The notes: a model not told the origin generated them from the letters alone. Counted from the stretch's first letter, positions 22,535 to 34,955 are shown. The stretch is 64,000 bases of DNA from Mercurialis annua (GCF_937616625.2 NC_065572.1:39211653-39275652), one strand, 5' to 3'. Translations and numbers: made by a program.

Positions 22535-23240
22535 AGAAGCAACTTACATTCTCGGTATTAGACTCTATAGAGATAGATCTAAGAGAATAATAGGTCTCTT
22601 CCAAAGGCTCTACTTAGAAAAGATATTGAAGAAGTTCAATATGGAAAATTCTAAGAGAGGACTGATTCCCGTTAGGCATAGAATTCACCTTTCAAAGGAT
22701 ATGTCTCCAAAGACATCTGAGGAAAGAGATGAAATGGCAAAGATACCATATGCTTTGGCAATTGGTAGTCTTATGTATGCTATGTTGTGTACTAGGCCGT
22801 ATATTGCCTATGCGGTTAGTTTGACTAGCCGATATCAATCCAATCCAGGTTTAGAACACTGGATGACAGTTAAGAATATCTTTAAGTACTTGAGAAGAAC
22901 TAAAGATATGATCTTAACATATGGAGGAGGTGATCTACTAATAGACGGTTTTACAGATTCTGATTTTCAATCAGATATAGACGATCGTAAGTCTATATCC
23001 GGATTCGTATTCACATGTAATGGAGGAGTAGTGAGTTGGAAGAGTTCCAAACAAGAAACCACTGCGGATTCCACAACAGAAGCCGAGTATATTGCGGCAT
23101 CAAATGCTGCAAAGGAAGCTGTTTGGATTAAGAAGTTTGTTTTTGAACTTGGTGTGGTTCCTACCATTGAGTCGGCGGTTCCTCTTTTCTGCGACAACAA
23201 TGGTGTTATAGCCCAGGCAAAGGAACCCCGGTCTCACTAG
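22521..23240 (+). pseudogene. pol: Copia-1 RT C-terminus and RNase H
   Basis: The frame begins MKDLREATYILGIRLYRD, passes ALAIGSLMYAMLCTRPYIAYAV, and contains RNase H with TDSDFQSDIDDRKSISGFVF, the E in TTEAEYIAASNAAKEAVW and the D in FCDNNGVIAQA. It stops (TAG) after EPRSH. Only about 25 further bases separate it from the PPT, so the usual last tens of codons are deleted. Confidence 0.92.
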
Positions 23241-23266
23241 AAATCCAAACACATAGAAAGACGCTA

Positions 23267-23281
23267 GTGCAAGTGGGAGAT
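23267..23281 (+). other. Polypurine tract of Copia-1
   Basis: AAGTGGGAGA ends one or two bases before the 3' LTR start TGTTAGTAG. The same tract, inverted (TCTCCCACTT), lies beside the LTR of Copia-2 at 28081-28090. Confidence 0.85.
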
Positions 23282-23749
23282 TGTTAGTAGTATGTGCCCT
23301 ATGGCCATTTGGTATTTATACTTGTATAAAAAAATGCCATTTGCAATGATATATATGTTTTATTTATACTTGTTTAATTATTACATATTGTAGAAAATGC
23401 CATTGGAGAAAGTTTTTCATACATCCCAGCAAAGACGTAATCGAGGCGAGAGTTTGAGCTTAGGGTTGCTCGGCAAGAGAAACTCTTGCAGATTACTTCA
23501 AGGCGAGGATTCAATCGGACGCATACTCGTGTGGACGAGCTTTAGGTCGCCGTACTATCGGGACTACAACAATTGTTGGAGAATCGACATTGGTATTCTT
23601 CTTACGGTTTCTAGATGCGTGCTTTAATTACTAGATGATACGACGATCCATTTGTTATTGATATGATCAATTTCTAGATCTGAACTGTTGGAATTCCAAT
23701 TTTGAATTGAAATATACGATTCGGACCCTCACGTCCCGCTGCACCAACA
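23282..23749 (+). repeat. 3' LTR of Copia-1, internally deleted
   Basis: The first about 115 bp and last about 310 bp match the 5' LTR. About 1.4 kb between them is missing, including the tandem repeats and TATA box. Around the break (23395-23440) is a segment, TTTTTCATACATCC, that is absent from the present 5' LTR but found in the Copia-2 LTR. The 5' LTR therefore also carries a small deletion. Confidence 0.9.
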
Positions 23750-23754
23750 AAAGG

Positions 23755-24199
23755 TACAATCCCGATCTCTTTTGTAGATGCAATGGTTTTATTTGATGCG
23801 GGTGCAACTCACTCTCTTGTTTCTTCGAGTTTTGCTGCTAAGTTGAGTGTGACACCATTTAGGTTGTTAGAACCATTATATGTATCTACGCCTTTGTCTG
23901 ACTATGTTGTGGTGGATGCGGTTTATCTGTTTTTTTTCTGTGGTTATAAATGGTAGCGATCTTAGTGCCGATTTAATTGTACATGACGTGTTATCTTTTG
24001 ATGTTATCTTGGGGATGGATTGGCTTTCACGCCATTTTGCTTCGATCGACTGTCGAGGGAAGTCGGTGGTGTTTGGGATTCCAGGTGATACGCCATTTTC
24101 TTTCCAAGGGGAGAAGGCGGAGACACCTAAGAATCTCATTTCGGCGATCAAGGCCAAACGTATGATGGGCAAGGGTTGCCAAGGTTGCCAAGATTACTA
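23755..24199 (+). pseudogene. pol: Gypsy-1 protease stub
   Basis: Directly after the Copia-1 TSD the gag/pol reading of Gypsy-1 resumes. The aspartic protease active site VLFDAGATHSLVSSSF is at about 23782-23830. A stop (TAG) falls near 23955, then SADLIVHDVLSFDVILGMDWLS and SIDCRGKSVVFG follow in another frame. The reading ends at TAA 24198. RT, RNase H and integrase are absent. It is the C-terminal continuation of the gag at 1668-3172. Confidence 0.9.
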
Positions 24200-26105
24200 A
24201 GGGCTGGAAATTGTTTAAGAATGTAAAGATGTTAGCTTTATATTAGGTGATGGATAAACATTGGTTTAGGGCATGTAAGGTGTTATATTGTTGTGTAATG
24301 TTTCAGCTAAGTTATTTAGTTTCAAGTTGATACTTGAAAGATGTTGGAATCCTATTAAATCTATTCAAGGTGAAATATAAAGTGTACTTTGTGTGTTACT
24401 TGCCAAGTGTTGGCAAGCCTATTTGGCTTCATTGCTTTCTATGTCTTTACCATTATGTAAGTGAAGGTATGAGTTCTTATTTAAAAGTTGTTTCATTTAA
24501 AGGATTGATTTAAGACTTTGGTTTTCACTTTCGATTTTGGTTGGCTCAAGTTAGACGTGTGTCGCCCGGCATGTTGTGTTGAGCTAAACTGCAGTTAAGA
24601 CAAACACACTACTTTGGGAAATCTATTTATTTTAAATAAAGTATTTAAGATGTGAAAGGACTTTGGTTTTGTTTTAAAGATAAGAACTCACCTAAGCTTA
24701 ATTTGCCTGACTTGTTATTTGATTTGTATGGAATACTTTGATTACCTTGGTTGTACTTTGGTTGTGTTTTGAGATACTAGTCCTATGTGGTGTCTAATAT
24801 TCTTAGAATTAGGGTTTGTTCGGATTTTAAGGTATATAATGTTTTAGACCCGTCGAATGCTCGTGCTTCGAAGTCTAGGCATGGTTAGCTGTTTTCCAAG
24901 ATTCATGTGGATAAGCAAGCAGTGAGTTTATAGTGTTATTTACCGCTTTATTAAGTGCCGCACATTATTTTAGTATATCAAATGTTTATGAACTGTTTTA
25001 AGGATTATGGATCTGGATTTAAACGAGCTACTCGATAGACTTGTATCGAGACTGCGTGCACCGGTAAGTACTTTGGGATTGGCTGACCAATATCTGGCCT
25101 ACTTTGAGATTCGATGAGGATTTGTTCCCATCTACTTTGGATAATACTTTGGGTTATATACTTTGAGATTTCATTTCAATACTGTTTTCCATAATCGGAT
25201 ATATTAGTATAAAAGGATTTGTTTTAAGGGTTTTAAACTTAATAAATGTAAGGGTTAATTTCTAAAAAAATCACGAACTTTACACGAAGTTTCATTTTAA
25301 TCATGAACATTAAAATTTGTCATTTAAAGGCACGAACTTTCATTTTGTTTCAAATCTATCGCCAAAGTAAAATCCGATGTATTTTTTCGAACCAAAAATT
25401 CCTAATCCTATATACTATAACTAAAAGATAATAAGATTTAATGTCGATTTATAATTTTGGTCTTTCATTAATGATTTATTGAAGAATTTAGTCAATAAAA
25501 ATACACTGAAATGATAGATTTGAAACAAAATGAAAGTTCGTGCCTTTAAATGGCAACTTTTAAAGGTCATGATTAAAATGAAACTTCGTGTAAAGTTCGT
25601 GATTTTTTTAGGAATTAACCCTAAATGTAAATAGCATTATGAACTCATCTCAGTATATCTGACCCTGTTGTTTTCTCTATTTTTCCAGGCTTGTGATTTT
25701 GAGAGCGTTGGTCGACTCCGATTCTTTGATTCCTCGGAGGTCTTTTTCTGTTAATAAAACTAGTCTATTGTTTTAAACTCTTAGACCGCAGTAGAACTAG
25801 TTGTCTTTATATTATTATACTTTGGTTTGTCGTAGTGGTACGAATTTTATATTATTACCCTGGCTTATAACTTTGGATTATTATATTTGAGGCCTGATTC
25901 ATAGTTTCGGATTATTATCAAGTTCTGATATTAGAACTGTTGTATAAACTGCTAGACTTAGGTTGGAGTCTCGGTTGCCCCCGAGCAGTGGTTTTCTTGT
26001 AGGTTTATTTTCGTTTAAGGTTATCCGCGAGGCTTGCTACGGGTTTTGGTACAACCATACACATACCCTAGCGCCGGTCGCGATCCATGAAATTGGGTCG
26101 TGACA
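24200..26105 (+). repeat. 3' LTR of Gypsy-1 (start uncertain)
   Basis: The end is at 26105 (gtcgtgaca), matching the 5' LTR end at 1291. From 24438 on it matches window base 1 onward, apart from the MITE at 25252-25621. The true start lies somewhere in 24200-24440. I see no clear TG start or polypurine tract, so the left edge may be deleted. Confidence 0.8.
25252..25621. mobile_element. 370-bp Mutator-like MITE
   Basis: It is absent from the 5' LTR at the corresponding site (about 820). The terminal inverted repeats are long, starting GGGTTAATT and ending AATTAACCC, and extend through CACGAACTTTACACGAAG. An exact 9-bp TSD taaatgtaa lies at 25243-25251 and 25622-25630. A 9-bp TSD with GGGTTAATT ends is typical of Mutator-like elements. 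There is no coding capacity. Confidence 0.92.
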
Positions 26106-26109
26106 AAAG

Positions 26110-28078
26110 TGTTGGCGCAACAGGACGCGAGGGTCTGGATCGTATATTTCAATTCAAAATTAAAATTCCAACGATCTGAATCCTAAAGTTTATCATATCA
26201 ACAACAAATGGATCTTCGTATCATTTAGTAATTAAAACACGCATCTAGGAATCGAAAGAAGAATACCTATGTCGATTCTCCAATGATTCTTCTAGTCCTG
26301 AAAGTACGGCGACCTCAAGCTCGTCCACACGAGTATGCGTCCGATTGAATCATCACCTTGAAGTAATCTGCAAGAGTTCCTCTTGCCGAGCAGCCCTAAG
26401 CTCAAACTCTCGCCGCGACCACGACCTTGCTCGGATGTATGAAAAACGTCGCCAAGTTTTTACCGTGATTGATGACTACTTGAACTCTTTCAAGTGATTT
26501 CTCTCTCTACAACTTTGTAGTGAGATGTGTGTTGTGTGGTGTTTTGAAATGAGCAAGGACAAGCTCGATTTATAGGCTAGAGCATATCTTAAGAATGCAA
26601 CACCTTACATGCTAGGTTTCACACACCAAGCAAAGGTGTTGACACCACATGACACCTTTCATATGGTGACATCATATAGGTGGTCATCATATGACATCAC
26701 ATATATGACATGATCTTATCTCATCATCACCATGGCATCATCATTCCACTAACTTATGATTAATGCTTTAAGTATCATTAATTACACTAATTAATTACTT
26801 AAGCCTTCTAATCATAAGACTTGGTTAAAATATAATTAGGTTTCTACTAATTTATAACTCTTACAAATTAGTCCCTAATTAACTTGGACATAGTACAATT
26901 AGGTTCCTACTAATTTATAGCTCTTGCATATTAGTCCCTGATTTGTACTTGTTTTTGATCTTAGATTAATTTCCGAGATATGCTAGTATCTATATGAAAT
27001 TAATCTTTCGTAAACTCAATCGGTTGCACACTCTATTGTGTGTGACTAACAAGGTTCACATCTTTATGGCAACGAGAGACATAAGAAATGCCTTTCTTAT
27101 ACTATATAATTAAATCCCATTTAATTATTAATTCTCGTAGATCGAGAGTGACGTCTAGCAACATATCACGACCCCCAAATAGAGATGAATGTTTCGATGC
27201 ATTCTTTATGAACCAATGTTCATAATTAATATACACTCAAAATTCCCTTCATCAAATATTCCAATCACGACTAGAGTCATGGTTAAGTCAAACACTGTTT
27301 GTCTTGATCATATGACCGCTCTCTCAGTTCTAATTCTTGATAAATATGACTTCCACTAGAAACAATTTTCTAAGTAAGTCAAATACACCTGCGCAGGTTT
27401 TATCATCCATCAAGAACAATTTGAGATAGCATAGAATCTTGTCTCCGTTCATCAAGAGTGATGAATCCTTTCTAGGTTAAACCCCTATCTCCATATACAA
27501 CTAACTAGAGCCAAGACATCCCGCGGCCCTAGCTCATGAAAGATCTAGGGTTAAGGAGTATCAAACTCTAATCACCTATATACAAGATAGTGTCACCGCA
27601 AGTCAAAGGACATATGTACAATTATGAACTAGATGACATTAAATTGACTTTGATGAATTACCATGTATAAGTCATCTAGCGTCACTTGTTCGACTCACTC
27701 AACACCTTGAATGTCCACATGTTTATTGTAATCCCCATCAAGTAGTATGAGACTCACTACTTTCTATAATTAGTAACTCTTTACTAATCAGGAGAATAAA
27801 CAGAGGTGACGATCTTTCCGGGATAATGCGATGCCCTTATTCGTAGGATCCCATCGATCGGGAACAGTTATTTAGATCACTTGTATAATAGAATATGTCA
27901 CTCATATTCTTAACACCTTAAGAATAGATTCTAACACAATGTGATAAGGACAATACGTAATAAATGAACACTTATTTGATAAGATACTTAGTTCAAATAA
28001 AATATATATATCATTGCCATTGGGATTAGTTCTACAAATATACACGATTAAATGGCCCTAAGGCACATACTACTAACA
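26110..28078 (-). repeat. 3' LTR of Copia-2
   Basis: A 1969-bp LTR that reads TGTTAGTAGTATGTGCC to ...GCGCCAACA in element orientation. It is recognisable along its whole length against the Copia-1 5' LTR, including the intact region around TTTTTCATACATCC that is altered there. A TATAAAT box lies near 26568 on the minus strand. Confidence 0.92.
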
Positions 28079-30409
28079 ATCTCCCACTTGCACTGGTGCC
28101 ATTGACAACTATATCTAAGCCCCATCTTCACAAGATGTAAATCTTAATGACTCATAGTCATGTAAACCTTAATTACTCTAAGTCATGGGCTTTGGCAGTG
28201 GGTCAACCTTGTTACTGGCTGATGCTATCGATTAGAGAAACATTTTTCTCTTTCCAGCATTTTATTTAGATAATATGATAATGCCTTTCCTTATGCTCAG
28301 ATAAGTTGTGAGACCCGGTTTCTTTTGCTAGGGAAGTAGCACCATTGTGGTCGCAGAAAAGAGGAACTGTCGACTTAATGGAAGAAAACCGTACTTAGTT
28401 CAATTACGAACTAATTTATCCAAACACCTTCTATTACGACATCTCATATCATAATATACTCGGCTTTTATAATGGAATCTGGAGTTGATTCTTGCTTAGA
28501 ACACTTCTAGCTCACTACTCCTTCATTATAGATACATATGAATCCGGAGATAGACTCTCTATTATCCATATCTGATTATTAATTAGAATCTGTAAAACGC
28601 TCTACTTAAAAGGTCGTTCTCCATTTGTTAATACCATATCTTTAGTTCTTCAAAAGTACTTAAAGATATCCTTAACAACCATCCAATGTTCTGAACATTG
28701 ATTGGATTGAAACCGATTAGTCCCACTAATCGCATAGACAATTTATAGCTTTGTAAGTGACAACACATACATCAGACTGCCAACTGTCGAAGCCTATGGT
28801 ATCTTTGCTAGATTCTTTCTTTCGTCAGAAGTCTCGAAAGACATTCCGTTTAAAAGAAGAATTTCATGCCTAACTAGTATCAATCCTTCTTAGAACTTCC
28901 ATATTGAACTACTTCAATATCTTTTCTAAGAAGAGCGTGTAGGAGAAACCAATTATTCTCTTAGATCTATCTTCATAAAGTCTAATACTGAGAATTTAGG
29001 CTACCTCTCCAAGGTCATGGATAGAGTACGTATTATATAAACCAAAGTTTTACATAAGTTAACATTTTTATATTATTATTTATTAGTAATAAGTTATCTA
29101 CATGTAAGATTATGAATGTGAGTCTGCTCCCACTAACCTTCTTGTAAACATTGGGTTTATCATTGTTTTTAATAAATTCGTAACTCCTTACGGATTTATC
29201 AAGACGATGAAACTCGAAGCTTTCTTTCCATCCACTAGGGATCATTTTAGCTTACACGCCTTGGAACCTTCTTCGGATTCAAAATCCTCGACTTGTTCCA
29301 TATAGATATACTCCTTAATTTAACCATTAATGAATGTGGTTCTTGCATCCATATGTCCAACCACAAAATCTAAATGTGTAGCCTTGGTAAGAAAAATCTT
29401 GATGGACTTAAGCATGGCTACCGGCGAGAAAGTGTATTCACAATACGACTTCTTGCCTCTAGCAAAACCCTTTTGCAACAAGCCTAACATTATAGGTCTC
29501 CGCCTTTCCATTAGTACCAATTTTACACTTAAAGATCCATTTAAACCTTATTGGTATAATACCTTTGGATGGATCGACTAGCTCCTAAAATTTGGTTTCT
29601 TTATATGGAATCCATTTCAGATTTTATTCCTTCAAACCAATTTTGAAGAATCTATATCACATATAGTTTCCTCATGAGTAGAGGGATCAACACTTGATCT
29701 TTATCTCTATGACTAAACAACTCTTTTTTATCATGCGGGAAAACCATCTCTCTCCGGTGGACGAGATACTCTACTTGATCTTCGAGATGTTAATGTAGAT
29801 ACATCTTTTACTAACTCCGGCTTTTAGTGAGTTTGATCAATCTTCATTGATTTATTATTTTGTTGGTAACTAGATGACTCCCCATCTAATTCTATTTTCC
29901 ATTCTTAGTCTTCTCTTTAATAAACGCTTTATTAAGAAAGACTACCATCGATAAACAACGATTGTTTGTTCGGTTAGAATATAGAAAAAATATCCTAAAC
30001 TGTCTTTAAGATATCTAACATAAACTTTCCATGATTGATTTTGATTCCAAATTTATCGGATATCAGTTTCTTGATATGTCCCGAACACCCTCAAATCATA
30101 ACATCCTTAAGACTTTATTCCATACCATATCTCATAAGGTATGTATGGAGCGGATTTAGTTGGAATTCAATTTAGAATTTTATTTGCAATAAGAAGTGCA
30201 TGACCCCATAACAAGATGGATAAATCAGTATTTAGCTCATTATTGATCGTATCATATCCCACAATGTACGATACCTCCTTCTTGACAGACGCACCATTCA
30301 ATCATGGTGTTCCTAAGGAGTAAGTTGAAAAATAATACCACATTCTTTTAGGAACGTACCAAATTTTGTACTCATGTATTCTTTCCTTTTCGATCACATC
30401 GTAAAGTGC
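28079..30409 (-). pseudogene. pol: Copia-2 decayed RNase H, RT and integrase
   Basis: The polypurine tract (TCTCCCACTT on the plus strand) begins the region. RNase H remnants lie about 28290-28900. RT fragments are clear in two minus-strand stretches: 29033-29245 (SYEFIKNNDKPNVYKKVSGS, then HVDNLLLINNN, in which the YVDD box has become HVDN) and 29320-29520 (RGKKSYCEYTFSPVAMLKSI, GHMDARTTFING). Integrase fragments follow at about 29950-30405, matching the Copia-1 sequence around its second catalytic Asp. Stops and shifts are numerous, and this copy is much older than Copia-1. Confidence 0.88.
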
Positions 30410-32995
30410 TAATACTCTGGCTGAAATCGATAAAAAGGGGAAATGTTTGGATTTGTTTCGTAACGTTTGTAAATGTTTGGCTTAAATCACTAAAAGGGCG
30501 AAACGTTTGGTTTGGGTTCGTAACGTTTGTAAACATTTCGCTTAAATTGCTAAAAAGGTGAAACATTTGGTTTGGTTTTGTAACGTTTGTAAACGTTTCT
30601 CTTAAATCGCTAAAAAGGTGAAACTCTAAAAAGCTGAAACGTTTGGCTTTGTTTCGTAACGTTTGTAAACTTTTGGCTTAAATCGCTAAAAAGGTGAAAC
30701 GTTTGGATTTGTTTCGTAACGTTTTAAACGTTTGGATTGGTTTCATAACGTATTTAACGTTTGGCTAATATTGCTAAAAAAAGTGAATCGTTTGGATTTA
30801 TTTCGTAACATTTTAAATTTTTGGTTTTGTTTCCTAACGTTTATAAACGTTTGGCTTAAATCGCTAAAAAAGTGAAACATTTGGATTGGTTTCGTAACGT
30901 TTTAAACGTTTTGGCTTAAATCGCTAAAAAGGTGAAACATTTGGATTTGTTTTGTAACGTTTGTAAACATTTGGCTTAAATCGCTAAAAATGTGAAACGT
31001 TTGGATTTGTTTCGTAACATTTGTAAATATTTGGCGTTAATCACTAAAAAGGTGAAGCGTTTGAATTTGTTTCATAACGTTTGTAAACGTTTGGCTTAAA
31101 TTGCTAAAAAGGTGAAACATTTGGTTTTGTTTCATAACGTTTGTAAATGTTTGGTTTCAATGGCTAAAAAGGTGAAACTCTAAAAAGGTGAAACTCTAAA
31201 AAGGTGAAACTCTAAAAAGGTGAAACGTTTGGCTTTGTTTCGTAACGCTTGCAAACTTTTGGTTTAAATCGCTAAAAAGGTGAAACATTTTGATTTGTTT
31301 TGTAACGTTTTAAACGTTTGGATTGGTTTCGTAACGTATTAAACGTTTGGCTAAAATTGCTAAAATATTGAATCGTTTGGATTTATTTCGTATCATTTTA
31401 AATTTTTTGTTTTGTTTCCTAACGTTTATAAACGTTTTCCTTAAATCTCTAAAAAGTGAAACGTTTGGATTTGTTTCGTAACGTTTTAAACGTTTGGATT
31501 GGTTTCGTAACGTTCTAAACGTTTTGGCTTAAATCGCTATAAAGGTGAAACATTTGGATTTGTTTTGTAACGTTTGTAAACGTTTGGCTTAAATCGCTAA
31601 AAATGTGAAATGTTTGGATTTCTTTCGTAACGTTTGTAAATGTTTGGCGTAAATCACTAAAAAGGTGAAGCGTTTGAATTTGTTTAATAACGTTTGTAAA
31701 CGTTTGGCTTAAATTGCTAAAAAGGTGAAACGTTTGGTTTTGTTTCGTAACGTTTGTAAATGTTTGGTTTCAATCGCTTAAAATGTGAAACGTTTGGATT
31801 TGTTTTGTAATGTTTAAAATAGTTGGATTGGTTTCGTAACGTTTTAAATGTTTGGCTTAAATTGATAAAAAGGGGAAAAGTTTCGATTTGTTTCGTAACA
31901 TTTGTAAACGTTTGGTTTAAATCGATAAAAAGGTGAAACATTTCGTTTTGATTAGTAACATTTGTAAACATTTACCTTAAATTGCTAAAAAGAGGAAACT
32001 TTTGATTTTGTTTCGTAACATTTGTAAACGTTTGGCTTATATTGCTGAAAAAGTGAAACGTTAGGTTTTTTTTCATAACGTTTGCAAATTTTTGGCTTCA
32101 ATCATTAAAAATGTGAAACGTTTTGATTTGTTTTGTAACGTTTAAAATGTTTGGATTGGTTTCGTAACATTTTAAAAGTTTGGCTTAAATTGATAAAAAG
32201 GGGAAAAGTTTGGATTTGTTTCGCAACGTTTGTAAACGTTTGGCTTAAATCGCTAAAAAGGTGAAACGTTTGGTTTTGTTTAGTAACGTTTGTAAACGTT
32301 TAGCTTAAATTGCTAAAAAAGGGAAACTTTTGATTTTGTTTCGTAACATTTGTAAACGTTTGGCTTATATCACTAAAAAGGTGGAATGCTAAAAAGGTGA
32401 AACGTTTGGTTTTGTTTCGTAACGTTTAAATGTTTGGATTGGTTTCGTAACGTTTTAAACGTTTGGCTTAAATTGCTAAAAAGTTGAAACATGTGGATTT
32501 GTGTTGTAACGTTTTAAATGTTTGGTTTTTTTCGTAACGTTTGTAAACATTTGGCTTAAATTTCTTAAAAAGGGAAACGTTTGGATTTTTTTTGTAACGT
32601 TTGTAAACATTTAGCTTAAATCGCTAAAAAGGTGAAACGTTTGGATGTGTTTCGTAACGTTTTAAACGTTTGGATTGGTTTCGTAATTTTTTAAACATTT
32701 TGGCTTAATCACTAAAAAGGTGATACGTTTGGATTTGTTTCGTAATGTTTGTAAACGTTTGGCTTAAATCCCTAAAAATGTGAAACGTTTGGATTTGTTT
32801 CGTACCGTTTGTAAACTTTTGGCTTAAATTGCTAAATAAGTAAAATGTTGGATTTGTTTCGTAATGTTTGTAAACGTTTGGCTTAAATTGCTAAGAAGTT
32901 GAAACGTTTGGATTTGTTTCGTAACATTTGGCTTCAATCGCTAAAAAGGTGAAACGTTTGGATTGGTTTCATAACGTTTTAACCGTTTGGCTTAT
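30410..32995 (+). repeat. 60-bp satellite array, left block (about 43 monomers)
   Basis: Diverged tandem copies of a 60-bp monomer whose landmarks are AAACGTTTGGCTTAAATCGC, TAAAAAGGTG, AAACGTTTGGATTTG and TTTCGTAACG. Some monomers are shortened (for example tandem CTAAAAAGGTGAAA runs at 31180-31225). This block is more diverged than the right block. It abuts the truncated Copia-2 on the left and is split by a solo LTR on the right. Confidence 0.93.
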
Positions 32996-34031
32996 TGTCA
33001 CGATCCAAATTATTAAGCCGCGACGGGCGCTCGGGAATGGGATTGGTAGCTCCGAAACCCGTAGTAAGCCTAAATTTACTAAAAACGTTTTTGCAAATAA
33101 ATAACATATACACAAACGGAAGAAAACATATATACAAGTATTTATACAAGATTTCCTGATATCCACGTGGACTCTAGTTACTATACCACTTACAAACTGG
33201 CCTCACCGGATTATATACATACTAATATATCATAAATATATCACCGGCATCTGGTGCCATGAACCAAACACTAGATACGTGTCTCGGGATAACTCAACCG
33301 AGTTCAACCTCGTATCTAATATTCATATATCCAACTTCCATATTCGTATCATGCATACATATCAAATCATTTCACATAGTCTAAACACACTAGACTGATT
33401 GAATTACTTGTGATAACACAGCCTATTGACACCCAATATCTAGCTAGTTTCTTCGGATCGCATACTAGTTCTCGTACTTGAAATTTAATAAAAGCATATA
33501 ACATATTGGCAAATCATATATAATGCGATGCGTTTAAATAAATAATATATAAGATATAATATCAAATAACTATCATAGATAAACACCAAAGTAAAATGCA
33601 ACTCACTCGGACCGCTATCCAATCTATGACGTGGTCGATATGATAGTATGCTCGCACTAGCCCACGTCTGCTGATCTCACCGCTCGTTGACGCGTCTGTT
33701 ACGTATTAATTAGCATTTTATAGTTAGACGTGTATTTCATGTTTATATGCGTAATACTTGTAAATCCTAGGTTTTAGTTTTACTCTTAATGTTATTCGTG
33801 AACTCGATGCTCCTTTATCGTATTCACGACATATTAGACTCCGTTTCTCGTATTCAAGAATTATGTAACTTGCTTATCGTTTTGCACTTTCGCTTATTAC
33901 CTAAAACGTCGAACTTAATCTTAATTTAGGATTCTCGGGGTCCATGATTAGTTTTTAGGGTCTATTATCCGTAAATATTGGAATCTAGGTCGAAATAGGG
34001 GCAAAAATATTATATTGGTCCCTCGAACTAG

Positions 34032-34116
34032 CTGTGCGGGCGCACAGGAGGTATTGTGCGTCTGCACAGTACGCTGTGCGTTCGCACAGCCTATTTAGGC
34101 TGTGCGTTTGCACAGC
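34032..34116. repeat. Cluster of four CTGTGCGNNCGCACAG-type palindromes in LTR
   Basis: Imperfect to perfect palindromes lie at 34032-34047 (CTGTGCGGGCGCACAG), 34054-34069 (TTGTGCGTCTGCACAG), 34073-34090 (GCTGTGCGTTCGCACAGC) and 34099-34116 (GCTGTGCGTTTGCACAGC). They are inside the Gypsy-2 solo LTR, about 850-930 bp from its 5' end, and are GC-rich in an AT-rich context. Confidence 0.92.
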
Positions 34117-34497
34117 TCCGGGGACCTTTCTCTGGGCCGTTCCGCACCCCTCCGACCTTCACAACCTACTAACAACACCTTTCTACACAAAACCCGTCAT
34201 TTAGTTTTTCCGAAAACCTTAAAAACGACTTAGATATGTCAATTTCAGTATAAATACGACATAACCTCTAAAACAGCCCATATAATCTGATTTTTGACAC
34301 CAATTCTAGAGATTTTACCTTAAAACGAAGCTTAGGATCAGTAGAGCTTCCAATTCCGAAAGATCAACGCGAAAATCACTTGAAACAGACGTCGAACGGA
34401 GAAACAGCGAGCGAACGACGGTAATGATCGACGAACGCAACGGGGAGAGAATGAGAGCTTCTGGAGAATTTTTCCTTCTTCTTATTCATATCTTTCT

Positions 34498-34508
34498 CTT
34501 TATATATA
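34498..34508 (-). promoter_or_regulatory. TATA box of Gypsy-2 LTR
   Basis: On the minus strand TATATATAAAG lies about 450 bp from the 5' end of the LTR. It is followed by purine-rich then pyrimidine-rich sequence as expected for an LTR R region. Confidence 0.5.
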
Positions 34509-34955
34509 ATGGTCAATGTACCATTTAAATCCTTGTTTTCTTTGATTGTTGCCAATAATCCTTTAAACTTTTCTTTTGTTCAATTTATTCCATTGCTTAA
34601 TTAATCAACACTTTAATCATTTCGTATACGTATTATTTATATCTAATAGAAAATAAGATCCAAAAATTTATATTTTCCCGTCAAATGTTCATAAATTTCA
34701 ATTCTTGAGACTTAATTGGCTAAATTACCACTTTAGTATCTAAACTTTATTTTGTGACCTTTCTTGCCATTTTTCCTTTTAGTCCCAATTCCAACTTTAA
34801 CATAAGATATATTATTTAATTCCTAGTAATTATCTTCCTGAAACTGACTTATAAAGGTCTACTTATCTTAATTTCTCAAAAATCTTTCTGATATTGTCAC
34901 TTCGACAACTTAAAACTTGGACCAATTAAATAATTTAATCATATGGGGTATTACA

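Larger units (their letters stand above)
3173..23749 (+). mobile_element. Copia-1: Ty1/copia retrotransposon inserted in Gypsy-1
   Basis: The LTRs begin TGTTAGTAG and end CACCAACA. Flanking 5-mers are caagg (3168-3172) and aaagg (23750-23754), a TSD with one mismatch. The internal order is PBS, leader, gag, protease, integrase, RT, RNase H, PPT, which is the copia order with integrase before RT. The 3' LTR is only 468 bp because of an internal deletion, whereas the 5' LTR is about 1.9 kb without Athila-1. Several stops and frameshifts make it inactive. The lineage within copia is not assigned. Confidence 0.93.
1..26105 (+). mobile_element. Gypsy-1: decayed Tekay-like Ty3/gypsy element carrying nested insertions
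   Basis: The order is partial 5' LTR (1-1291), PBS (1296-1307), gag (from 1668), a long nested insertion (3173-23749), a protease stub (23755-24199) and the 3' LTR (to 26105). Window base 1 aligns with about 24438 in the 3' LTR, so the true left end lies outside the window and the TSD cannot be tested. Reverse transcriptase, RNase H and integrase are missing between the protease stub and the 3' LTR, so the element is non-autonomous. The Tekay-like assignment rests on the Met-type PBS, the gag with one CCHC knuckle, and a protease with FDAGATHS and ILGMDWL motifs. No chromodomain is left to confirm it. Confidence 0.85.
26110..30409 (-). mobile_element. Copia-2: truncated copia element, same family as Copia-1
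   Basis: A complete LTR (26110-28078), PPT (28079-28094) and decayed RNase H, RT and integrase lie in minus orientation. Similarity stops at about 30409 in the integrase region, where satellite DNA starts. The 5' half and 5' LTR are missing, so no TSD can be checked. The LTR end abuts the end of the Gypsy-1 LTR with only four bases between (26106-26109). Confidence 0.9.
32996..34955 (-). mobile_element. Gypsy-2: solo Tekay-like LTR in satellite
   Basis: In element orientation it reads TGTAATACCCCATATG to ...GGATCGTGACA, with TG/CA ends. The exact 5-bp TSD cttat (32991-32995 and 34956-34960) lies inside a satellite monomer, which reads on across the insertion. At 1960 bp with one LTR and no internal part, it is a solo LTR formed by LTR-LTR recombination. 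Its end (GATCGTGACA) is shared with the other Tekay-like LTRs of the window. Confidence 0.95.
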
